Assembly (NCBI GenBank): GCA_963722585.1
Contig: CAVRNU010000011.1
Location: forward strand, 1 to 64,000
Direction of reading: 5' to 3'
DNA from: KBS-96 sp963722585
GTDB lineage: Bacteria; Acidobacteriota; Terriglobia; Bryobacterales; Bryobacteraceae
Length of the DNA stretch: 64,000 bases
The notes below the pieces were generated by a model that searched no databases, had not been told where the DNA came from, and was given only the letters and a program-made list of their open reading frames with translations. Position numbers and translations under genes: made by a program. This document shows positions 1-7,354 of this stretch, in pieces. Positions within the stretch are counted from its first letter, which is position 1. Each line of letters opens with the position of its first letter.

Positions 1-192
1 ACTGTGCCATCCGCTCAGATCCTTTCCATTGAGCAAAGGCCGCCATCCCGGTTCGTACAAGAAAGGCGGGTCTCCGTGCGTTTCGTCGTGATAGAGGTTC
101 GGAAGCTGCCTCGCCATCAGAGATAGCAGGCATGCCGCCGTGAGCATCGCCGCGCCGCGACCGATGAGACGGTGCGTCCCATCCGGGTTCAT
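1..192 (-). CDS. DUF1080 (3-keto-disaccharide hydrolase-like) protein, N-terminal part
   Basis: Only the first 64 codons lie in the window; the gene runs off the left edge. The reading frame opens with ATG at 192 and has no stop. A short hydrophobic stretch around residues 14-25 (AAMLTAACLLSLM) looks like a signal peptide or lipoprotein-type leader. Residues 50-63 read PGWRPLLNGKDLSG followed by W, the hallmark start of the DUF1080 jelly-roll domain, normally written W..LFNGKDLSGW. Members act outside the cytoplasm on 3-keto-glycosides or bind glycans. The Tat-exported Gfo/Idh/MocA enzyme at 5241-6638 fits such a pathway. The family call is strong for so short a piece; the substrate is unknown. 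Confidence 0.75.
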   Translation of the reverse strand, partial: MNPDGTHRLIGRGAAMLTAACLLSLMARQLPNLYHDETHGDPPFLYEPGWRPLLNGKDLSGWHS

Positions 193-274
193 AGCACCAT
201 GTGCTCCTCATTGCGAAGCAGACAGCATGAGCCTCGCTTAATCAGCGCCATTCGAACGATCACGTCCGGCACAT

Positions 275-1636
275 TCAAAAATGGGTCGCGACGCACTCGG
301 ATCGCACGACATCGAGTCCGCGACTCAATTGCACTCGGATCAGGTATTCAAAATATCCTGGCCACGCTTCCATCGAGCTTGGTGAGCCACGAATTCTTCT
401 CCTCATTTCCGCAATCCCTTCCGAAGAAGTCGTGAACTGAGCAGCCGCGGCGGTCCCACTCGTCGTTAAGCCCCCAAGGATCAGGATCCTTCGGCCCTGT
501 TTCAGACCCGCCAGGCCGCTGATTAACGCATAATCGAAAAGAAGTACTTGCGTGTCCGGCGCGCGCTCGACCGTATACGACGCCTGGTGGCCATTCTCCG
601 CCATTGCGTCCTCGATTCGGGAGCTGGTCCAGAGCTTAGGTGGAGTTGCGGAGCGGTCGAAGACAAACTTCGGCTGATTTGGAAGGTCGTACAGAACCTC
701 GTTCACAAAAGGCGAACCTATGAAAACCACGTTGTGGCTTTCGAGATCATAGGTTGTCAAGAGGCGCCCGCGTTTGAAACTCGGTTGTCCCCCGGCGTGT
801 ATGAGCGCGTTCGACACGGCGACGGCCGCGAGCACATCGCCGACGCCTGTCATATCGTCTTCGAAATACAACCGGCTATGAGCGCGCAGGTCGTGAGTTG
901 TAAAGACATGCTGCGCAATGCCGGGATCCACTGCGGCTCCGCGGTCTCCTACCGGGCCGCCTCGAAAGGAAAACAGGTCTCCAAGATCCGTGGTCAGGTA
1001 CAGGGCGTTCGTATAAGCGACAATCGGTTGTTTGTCTGACTCCAGAAAGCTCTGCCAGAACGAGTCGACAGAAGTGTTGGTCGCAGCCGGTTTCAGCTCA
1101 TGCCGCCGCGATAGAAACACCCGCTCGCAAAGCACTCCGAAGACAAAAGCAGCCGTGAAGAGGAGAACGGCCCACCCCAAGCCGCGATATCTGTTCCTTT
1201 TCACCGCCGAAGAAGGCTGAGCCTCCATCTCGGAAGAGGAAGAATCGACGATTGTCTCCTCCGCGCGCCGGAAGCAGAAGGTTGGGAAGTAGTGACCTTT
1301 TGGGATTTCGATCAGAACCGGATCTGAGGCGCCTTCGGTTCGGTAGTATTCGTCGAGTTTTAGCCGCAAACGATAGGCCTGTGTGCGGACGATCGTATCC
1401 GCTGCGGGGTTGAAGTCCGATGCTCTGCCAAACACCTCGGTTGCGATCGTGTATTCACTGATTTCCGATGTGCATCCGGATGTCGTCTTCTCGGTGACGA
1501 AACGGAGAAAAAGCTGCAGCACCGTCGAATTTCGAAACGACGGCGATCTCAGTATTCTACCGAGCTGATCGTCTACGTCGGCGGGGGCAAGTTTAGAGGA
1601 GGTGAGGACCGTGACGGCTTCGCTGGGGTCTTGCAT
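275..1636 (-). CDS. Membrane-tethered winged-helix-like regulator
   Basis: A 453-residue protein. Start chosen at ATG 1636 because CAGGAG lies six bases upstream; an in-frame ATG at 1669 lacks such a site. Residues ~20-120 hold the acidobacterial N-terminal module that reads ...SEYTIATEVFGR...FNPAADTIVRTQAYRLRLKLDEYY...IEIPKGHYFPTF, which resembles an OmpR/CadC-type DNA-binding head with a conserved IPKG.Y tail. A single membrane helix (GWAVLLFTAAFVFGVLC) follows near residues 155-175. The remaining ~270 residues would sit outside the membrane and I do not recognise them; they include ILGGLTTSGTAAAA near the C-terminus. It is transcribed away from the Oar receptor gene, so a role as receptor-linked one-component sensor is plausible but inferred. 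Confidence 0.65.
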   Translation of the reverse strand: MQDPSEAVTVLTSSKLAPADVDDQLGRILRSPSFRNSTVLQLFLRFVTEKTTSGCTSEISEYTIATEVFGRASDFNPAADTIVRTQAYRLRLKLDEYYRTEGASDPVLIEIPKGHYFPTFCFRRAEETIVDSSSSEMEAQPSSAVKRNRYRGLGWAVLLFTAAFVFGVLCERVFLSRRHELKPAATNTSVDSFWQSFLESDKQPIVAYTNALYLTTDLGDLFSFRGGPVGDRGAAVDPGIAQHVFTTHDLRAHSRLYFEDDMTGVGDVLAAVAVSNALIHAGGQPSFKRGRLLTTYDLESHNVVFIGSPFVNEVLYDLPNQPKFVFDRSATPPKLWTSSRIEDAMAENGHQASYTVERAPDTQVLLFDYALISGLAGLKQGRRILILGGLTTSGTAAAAQFTTSSEGIAEMRRRIRGSPSSMEAWPGYFEYLIRVQLSRGLDVVRSECVATHF

Positions 1637-1729
1637 ATTCGACTCCTGACGGGAGTGTCGTTTCGTCAAGACGTGCTTTGAAGAATATCACAACATTTGC
1701 TGCCCCATTGAGGCCGGAGAATGGCCGTT

Positions 1730-1741
1730 AATGGCGCCATT
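1730..1741. promoter_or_regulatory. Perfect 12-bp palindrome in divergent intergenic region
   Basis: AATGGCGCCATT is a perfect palindrome located between the divergent regulator gene (starting at 1636) and the receptor gene (starting at 1906). It is preceded by a partial direct repeat of its left half (ATGGCC at 1721). The position suits an operator for the neighbouring regulator, which is inference. Confidence 0.3.
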
Positions 1742-1765
1742 TTGCCGAAGTAACGCGCCAGGTAA

Positions 1766-1790
1766 CAGTTAAGTCACGGTCTGCTAACTG
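1766..1790. promoter_or_regulatory. Inverted repeat upstream of receptor gene
   Basis: CAGTTA at 1766-1771 is matched by TAACTG at 1785-1790 across a 13-base spacer. It could be an operator half-site pair for a dimeric regulator or a leader hairpin. It is the second dyad in the 269-base gap between the divergent genes. Confidence 0.25.
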
Positions 1791-1905
1791 CAAGAAAGGG
1801 AACATTCGTGGCAGAGTGGCAGCGATTCCGGCATTGGGGCGTTTCGCTTCGCTAAAGAGCGTTGCGGAGAATCCCAACGGGCCTGCTGGAGCAAAGGGGG
1901 TCGTT

Positions 1906-4900
1906 ATGCGTCCGAGTCGTCGCTACGGTTTTCTGGAAAGTCGGCGGACTTCTTGCGGTAGCCGGCTTAATTCACTTCTAGTTTCGTCACTCTTCATCGC
2001 GGGGTTCGCCGCTGCGGTTGCCTCGGGCCAAGTTGTCACAGGAACCCTTACCGGAACGGTCACCGATTCGACCGGAGCCATGGTTCCCAGCGCCACGGTT
2101 ACCGCCACCGATCAGGCAACCGGGACGAGCCAGGCAACCACGACCACCGCAAATGGAATCTATAACTTCTCTTATTTGCCGCCGGCGACGTATCGCATCA
2201 CCGTTGAAGCCGCAGGATTCAAAAGATTTGTGCGAGAAAACGTTACGCTCAACGTCTCCACCGTACAACGTGTCGACGCCTCCTTGAGTCCGGGCAATGT
2301 ACAGGAGACGGTAACAGTGTCGGGCGAAGCTCCTCTTCTGCAAACGGAAGGTGCCGAGGTTGAAAGGAATTTCAGCGCGGACACGGTGCGCGAATTGCCT
2401 GTCGCGAACCGGAACTTCCAGGCTCTCGCTGGATTGGTGGCAGGCGTTGGACCGCCAGTACAAAATTTCACATCGCTCGAAGACCCGCAAGGCACGACTT
2501 TCTTCAATGCGAACGGTCAGGGGAATTCGGCGAACAACACGATTGTCGACGGCGTAGATAATACAAATCCGGGATTGGGCCTGAGCATTTATCTGCCAAA
2601 TCCAGAAGTGGTTCAGGAGGTCAACGTTACCACAAGCAACTACAGTGCTGAATTCGGACGCGTTGGCGGCGCGGTCGTGAATGTGATCACTCGCTCAGGA
2701 ACGAACGACTTTCACGTAAGCGCCTGGGAGTTCAATCGCGTCGCTGCGCTAGCCGCCCGTGATTTCTTCGATCAGATCGGGCAGCCTAAGCCGGGTCTGA
2801 CACGCAACGAGTTCGGCACAACCGTCGGAGGCCCAATCAAGAAGGATAAAATCTTTTTCTTCTTTGGTTATCAAGGGCGCTATCTGCGGCAATCGAGCAC
2901 CAACACGACCACGCTCCCCATTCCGTCTTATCTGACGGGCAATCTCAGCTCAGTCCCCGGTCTCGCTCTCTACAACCCCGCGACTGGAAACGCGGACGGA
3001 ACGGGACGAGCGCCGTTCGCCAATAACGTCATTCCGACCTCGCAACTCAGCCCAATCGCGCTGAAGCTGGACCAGTATCTTCCCGCTCCGAACATCCCCG
3101 GTCTCGAGAATAACTACGTAACAAACGTGCCTTATAGCTATGACGGCAACCAATATGACGCGAGAGGGGACTTCAACCTTACCGAGCAGACAAAGCTGTT
3201 TGCCGTCATGAACACATCTCATTACACCGTGCAGCAGGACGGCGTCCTCGGCAATATCGTTAGCGACAGCGATGTTGGCAAAGACTACACTGTCACCGGA
3301 ATCGTGAATCTGACACACGGTTTCAGCCCGACGCTCCTCACGGAACTGCGGCTTGGATACAACCGCTACCGGACGAATGTGAATGGTGTCGACATGACGA
3401 CCATCACAAATCAGAAACTGGGCATTGCCAATCCGAATCCAGACCCCATCTCTTCGCAAGGATTCGCCAACATAGATATTAATGGCATGACTGAGCTCGG
3501 AAACACCCAGTATTACTATCCGCTGGTCAATACGGACAATCTGATTGAAGCGGTGGATACGTGGAGCAAAACGCTTGCGAAGCATACGCTGAAATGGGGA
3601 GGCGAAGTGCATCGTATCCGTATCGACCGGTTTCAACCGCAAGGACTCAACCTCGGTCCGCGCGGTCTCTTCTACTTCAATCCTGGAACCACGCTATTGA
3701 ACGGCGGACCCGGGTTGGGGCCATATGGCACCCTGTACAACTCGGTAGCTTCGTATTTGATCGGAGCGACTAATCAGACAAGCCGGACATACATGCCGAT
3801 CACGCCGACCAATCGGCAGTGGCAAATTGACGCGTTCATTCAGGACAAGTATCAGGTAACGTCCCGGTTGTCGCTCGACCTCGGACTACGCTTCGAGTAC
3901 TATTCACCGATTGTTCCGCGATACAAAGGCGGCGCGTCAAACTACGATCCAAACGACAATACGCTCCTGGTAGCCGGCTACGGAAACGTCGGGCTCGCTA
4001 CGGGCGTCAGCTCGCAATGGATTCCGGAACCGCGCGTCGGATTCGCATACCGGCTGGACAACAAGAGCGTGTTGCGCGGCGGATATGCAATCAGCGGCTG
4101 GACCGGGCGATTCGGTTTCACGGGTGGCACACTGTCAACGCAGTTTCCTGTAATTTACAATGTGCAAGTCGGCAACACGGGCGGTTATACGGTGGCAGGC
4201 ACCTTCAACAGCCTGCCCGTCGTCCCCTTCACTCCGATACCGTCGAACGGCCAGATTTCTCCCGCGCCCAATCAGGCTTTCTTCGTTATTCCTTTCCAGA
4301 ACCGGCTCCCCTACGTTGAAAACTACAATTTCACTTATGAACACCAGTTAGGGTCAAGCATCTCGTTCAACGTTGGATATGTTGGCGCGTTGGGTCGCGA
4401 GTTACCTTACTATCGTGAACTGAACGCAGCCGCACCGGGAACGGGAACCGCGGGTTTGCCGTTCAATGCTTTGTTCGGACGGACCGCAAGCACACAGCTT
4501 CGGGCAGACGGAATCAACAGTAATTACAATGCTCTCCAGGCCAACCTGACCAAGCGCTTCTCGCAGGGCTTAAGCCTCACCGTAGCCTATGCGTTCAGCA
4601 AAAGCCTGGATGAAGGCAGCAATCAACCTAGCTTTACTGACAATTTAGATCTGAGCCGCCAGTACGGGCCATCCGACTTCGATCAGACTCACCTGCTTAC
4701 AATCAGCCATTTGTATGAGCTTCCCTTCGGAAAGGGAAAGCCATTCCTGAACAACAGTGGAATCGCCGCGCACATTCTTTCAAACTGGCAATTGAACGGC
4801 ATCTTCCGCCTGGCGACAGGCATGCCGTTTACCGCTACCGCGGATGCGACCTCGTGCGATTGCCCTGGCAATGGAAATTATGCCGACGGAGTCTCGCCGG

Positions 4901-5229
4901 TCACGATTCTGAATGGCGTCGGCCCCGGACAGCCCTGGTTTACCACATCTTCGTTCGCTGCACCGGCGGCGAACCAGTTTGGGAACGCAGGTCGCAACAC
5001 CATTCGCGGACCCGGCCTCAAGAATTACGACTTTTCGCTTTTCCGGACGTTCAATGTCACGGAGCGCTTTAAGTTGGAATTCCGCGGCGAGTTTTATAGC
5101 CTCACCAACACGCCGCATTTCAGCAATCCCGATGGCAACGTCAATGACAGCACCTTCGGAATTATTTCGAGTTCCATGAGCGGCTATGGAAACCGCCAGA
5201 TCCAGACAGCACTGCGAATCTTATTCTAA
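1906..5229 (+). CDS. Oar-like TonB-dependent receptor (outer-membrane barrel)
   Basis: An 1107-residue outer-membrane protein. ATG 1906 is preferred over upstream GTG 1816 because AAAGGGGG lies about five bases before it and the protein then begins with a basic n-region, a hydrophobic core (LLVSSLFIAGFAAAVASG) and a cleavage-type sequence. Residues ~43-125 form a carboxypeptidase-regulatory-like domain (GTVTDSTGAMVPSATVT...NGIYNFSYLPPATYRITV). A plug-like region follows, with NTIVDGVDNTNPG and the motif YSAEFGRVGGAVVNVITRSG, then a long barrel rich in Tyr/Asn/Gly ending in LRILF, an aromatic C-terminal residue typical of outer-membrane barrels. Oar-type receptors are abundant in Acidobacteria and usually lack a clear TonB box. 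The downstream oxidoreductase starts 11 bases after the stop, suggesting cotranscription and a sugar-related ligand. Confidence 0.9.
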   Translation: MRPSRRYGFLESRRTSCGSRLNSLLVSSLFIAGFAAAVASGQVVTGTLTGTVTDSTGAMVPSATVTATDQATGTSQATTTTANGIYNFSYLPPATYRITVEAAGFKRFVRENVTLNVSTVQRVDASLSPGNVQETVTVSGEAPLLQTEGAEVERNFSADTVRELPVANRNFQALAGLVAGVGPPVQNFTSLEDPQGTTFFNANGQGNSANNTIVDGVDNTNPGLGLSIYLPNPEVVQEVNVTTSNYSAEFGRVGGAVVNVITRSGTNDFHVSAWEFNRVAALAARDFFDQIGQPKPGLTRNEFGTTVGGPIKKDKIFFFFGYQGRYLRQSSTNTTTLPIPSYLTGNLSSVPGLALYNPATGNADGTGRAPFANNVIPTSQLSPIALKLDQYLPAPNIPGLENNYVTNVPYSYDGNQYDARGDFNLTEQTKLFAVMNTSHYTVQQDGVLGNIVSDSDVGKDYTVTGIVNLTHGFSPTLLTELRLGYNRYRTNVNGVDMTTITNQKLGIANPNPDPISSQGFANIDINGMTELGNTQYYYPLVNTDNLIEAVDTWSKTLAKHTLKWGGEVHRIRIDRFQPQGLNLGPRGLFYFNPGTTLLNGGPGLGPYGTLYNSVASYLIGATNQTSRTYMPITPTNRQWQIDAFIQDKYQVTSRLSLDLGLRFEYYSPIVPRYKGGASNYDPNDNTLLVAGYGNVGLATGVSSQWIPEPRVGFAYRLDNKSVLRGGYAISGWTGRFGFTGGTLSTQFPVIYNVQVGNTGGYTVAGTFNSLPVVPFTPIPSNGQISPAPNQAFFVIPFQNRLPYVENYNFTYEHQLGSSISFNVGYVGALGRELPYYRELNAAAPGTGTAGLPFNALFGRTASTQLRADGINSNYNALQANLTKRFSQGLSLTVAYAFSKSLDEGSNQPSFTDNLDLSRQYGPSDFDQTHLLTISHLYELPFGKGKPFLNNSGIAAHILSNWQLNGIFRLATGMPFTATADATSCDCPGNGNYADGVSPVTILNGVGPGQPWFTTSSFAAPAANQFGNAGRNTIRGPGLKNYDFSLFRTFNVTERFKLEFRGEFYSLTNTPHFSNPDGNVNDSTFGIISSSMSGYGNRQIQTALRILF

Positions 5230-5240
5230 GGTGGGATCGG

Positions 5241-6638
5241 ATGGATAGCGTGGTTACGCAACGGCCTGGCAAGTCGGCAGGCATCTCGCGAAGGGCGATT
5301 GCGGCCTCGACATTAGGAGCCTTGATCGTGCCCCGGCATGTGCTTGGCGGCCGGGGCTATCAAGCCCCCAGCGATACGCTGCGCATCGCAGGCATTGGGG
5401 TCGGCGGCATGGGGCGGCGCTACATCAAAGGCTGCGATAGCGAGCGGATCGAAACTCTCTGCGACGCAGATCATAGTTTCGCGGCGCCAGTCTTCCGAAA
5501 ATATCCTGACGCGCGAGTGTACAGCGACTTCCGTCAGATGTTCGACAAGGAAGAGAAGAATATTGACGCCGTGATCGTGGCGACGCCCGACCATAACCAC
5601 GCGATGATTACGATGCAGGCTTTGAAACGAGGCAAACCCGCATATTGCGCCAAGCCGCTCACCCACACGGTGCATGAGGCGCGAGCGATTGCCGCCGCCG
5701 CTCGCGAAGCAAAGGTTGCAACCCAAATGAGCATCCAGAGTTGCGCAAGCGACGAAGCTTTGGGCACCGCCGAGATCTTACTCTCGGGCGTAATTGGCCC
5801 AGTCCGAGAAGTGCACGTATGGACGCCTCATCCGATCTATCCGGCAGCGCAAATCCGGCCGGCGGACACGCCCTCCGTACCGTACGCGTTCGATTGGGAG
5901 CTGTGGATTGGTCCCGCGCCGTTTCGTCCGTACCATCCTATGTATCATCCCTGGATCTGGCGCTGTTGGTGGGATTTTGGCGGGGGCACTGTCGCCGATA
6001 TGGCGTGTCACGCCATGCATGTCTTTCACCATGCGCTTAAACTGGAATCTCCGCGGTTGATCTCCGCTTCACGCACAACGATGTACGGCAGGTATTTCCA
6101 TATGCGACCTGATGGCACTGAGGATCTCCCTCGAAAAATCGAGACTCCCGAGACCGAGAGCTACTCAAACGTAGTCACGTGGGAGTTTCCGGAACGGCAT
6201 GGAATGCCGGCACTGCAAATGATCTGGTACGACGGAGGGATGAGACCTCCGCGCCCGATGGAGCTGCCCGCCAAAACACTCATGCCTGTGGAAGGCTTGC
6301 TGTTCGTCGGCGAAAATGGCAAGCTCCTCAGCGGATACTACGGGGGAAAGAACCAACTACTCCCAGAGAAACGATTCACTGATTTTCAACCGCCGCCGAA
6401 GACTTTCAAGCGAACCATTGGCCATTACAAAGAATGGGTGCAGGCGTGTAAAACGGGAACGCCCACCAATGTGAATTTCGACTTCGGCAGCCGCATGACC
6501 GAGATCGCGTTGCTGGGCACGATTGCCGCTCGCGCAGCCCGCACTCTCGAATACGATTCGACCCGGCCATCCATAACCAATGACGAAGAGGCAGATTTCT
6601 GGCTCAATCCGCCGTATCGGGATGGCTGGTCTCTGTAG
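5241..6638 (+). CDS. Tat-exported Gfo/Idh/MocA-family oxidoreductase
   Basis: A 465-residue NAD(P)-dependent sugar oxidoreductase. The N-terminus carries a Tat-like signal, SRRAIAAS at residues 16-23 plus a short hydrophobic stretch, so it probably acts in the periplasm with a pre-bound cofactor. The Rossmann motif GIGVGGMG is at 51-58. CAKPL, with Lys138, corresponds to the family's EKP motif, here with Ala instead of Glu. The C-terminal half includes WWDFGGGTVADMACHAMHV, the typical substrate-side helix with a His pair. It follows the Oar receptor by 11 bases. Periplasmic members of this family oxidise glycosides to 3-keto forms or act as oxidoreductive glycosidases; the DUF1080 gene at the left edge supports that, but substrate and exact reaction are inferred. 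Confidence 0.85.
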   Translation: MDSVVTQRPGKSAGISRRAIAASTLGALIVPRHVLGGRGYQAPSDTLRIAGIGVGGMGRRYIKGCDSERIETLCDADHSFAAPVFRKYPDARVYSDFRQMFDKEEKNIDAVIVATPDHNHAMITMQALKRGKPAYCAKPLTHTVHEARAIAAAAREAKVATQMSIQSCASDEALGTAEILLSGVIGPVREVHVWTPHPIYPAAQIRPADTPSVPYAFDWELWIGPAPFRPYHPMYHPWIWRCWWDFGGGTVADMACHAMHVFHHALKLESPRLISASRTTMYGRYFHMRPDGTEDLPRKIETPETESYSNVVTWEFPERHGMPALQMIWYDGGMRPPRPMELPAKTLMPVEGLLFVGENGKLLSGYYGGKNQLLPEKRFTDFQPPPKTFKRTIGHYKEWVQACKTGTPTNVNFDFGSRMTEIALLGTIAARAARTLEYDSTRPSITNDEEADFWLNPPYRDGWSL

Positions 6639-6687
6639 AGCGCCGCGAGCGACAGATGTGACGGCAAGCTGTGAGCACTGAACAACC

Positions 6688-6731
6688 TGGAGCCACTCGC
6701 CGGGATCGAACCGCGACCTGCTGATTACGAA
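6688..6731 (-). other. 3' fragment of tRNA-Thr (attachment-site remnant)
   Basis: Read on the minus strand, this is the 3' part of a tRNA. It starts in the anticodon loop (TTCGTAA, anticodon CGT, Thr), followed by TCAG, a variable loop, a T-arm with loop TTCGATC, the acceptor strand GAGTGGC, then T and an encoded CCA. The 5' half does not continue upstream: the bases before the loop (GGT) cannot pair with TCAG. The T-stem has lost one base (GCGG against CCGGC). Such 3' fragments are left by integration of a mobile element into a tRNA gene. The recombinase remnant at 6931-7148 supports that origin. Confidence 0.65.
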
Positions 6732-6930
6732 ACCATTCATGTCAAGTTCCATGCGTAGAATCCCGTAACTATTTGCTTTTGTTTGGGCACAAACGGATCC
6801 CCGACCTTGTCATGGAGCTCAATGCTCTCATGCCTAGTAAGTCGAATGTTGCGAAACGGAGAAAGGCGTCGTAAAGTGAGTTATTCGAGAGCCGCTATTT
6901 TCAACGGAAAAGCGGACGTTCCCCAATGCT
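6732..6930. other. Non-coding stretch between tRNA fragment and recombinase remnant
   Basis: About 200 bases with no intact reading frame and no recognisable RNA. It is likely the eroded interior of the same integrated element. The frame that becomes the recombinase tail can be read back to about 6898, but the residues there are not recognisable as integrase. Confidence 0.4.
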
Positions 6931-7148
6931 CTGTTTCATGACCTCAGACGTACCGCGCTAACAAACATGATCGAGGCGGGCTTCAGCGAGAAAGAAGCCA
7001 TGGAAATCAGCGGCCACAAAACCAGATCGTTTTTGACCGTTATCACATCGTATCCGACCGCGGACTAAGGCAACTGGGTGAACGTCTGGAAGCCCACATG
7101 CGGCGGAAGGACGAGGAGATTTTGGTTGCCAGTGAGCGTTGCCAGTGA
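6931..7148 (+). pseudogene. Tyrosine recombinase/phage integrase C-terminal remnant
   Basis: The frame starting at 6931 reads LFHDLRRTALTNMIEAGF, then EAMEISGHKTRS: the box II H.LR and HxxR-like (SGHKT) segments of tyrosine recombinases. Near 7029 the frame shifts and continues as VFDRYHIVSDRGLRQLGERL, which contains the catalytic Tyr (RYH), and ends at a TGA at 7146-7148. No N-terminal domain or start is present, so the gene is a truncated and frameshifted relic. It lies 200 bases from a partial tRNA-Thr, consistent with the integrase end of a lost genomic island. Confidence 0.8.
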
Positions 7149-7183
7149 AAGATATGAAAAGCTTCAGTAAATTATTGAAAGGA

Positions 7184-7259
7184 TGGTGAGCCGGGCGGGA
7201 ATCGAACCCGCGACCACCGCATTAAAAGTGCGATGCTCTACCAGCTGAGCTACCGGCCC
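7184..7259 (-). tRNA. tRNA-Lys (TTT)
   Basis: A complete cloverleaf on the minus strand: acceptor GGGCCGG pairs with CCGGCTC, D-loop AGCTCAGCTGGTAGAGC, anticodon arm with loop CTTTTAA (anticodon TTT), T-loop TTCGATT, discriminator A and encoded CCA. It is 76 bases including CCA. It lies 36 bases downstream of the recombinase remnant. Confidence 0.95.
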
Positions 7260-7354
7260 TCGTGCTGTGCTTGATTCAGATTAGCAGACCAACGACTTCT
7301 TTCCGGGCTGCTCATCGTTCGACAAGATGCATTGTGGGCTTGCTCTAGGGCGCT

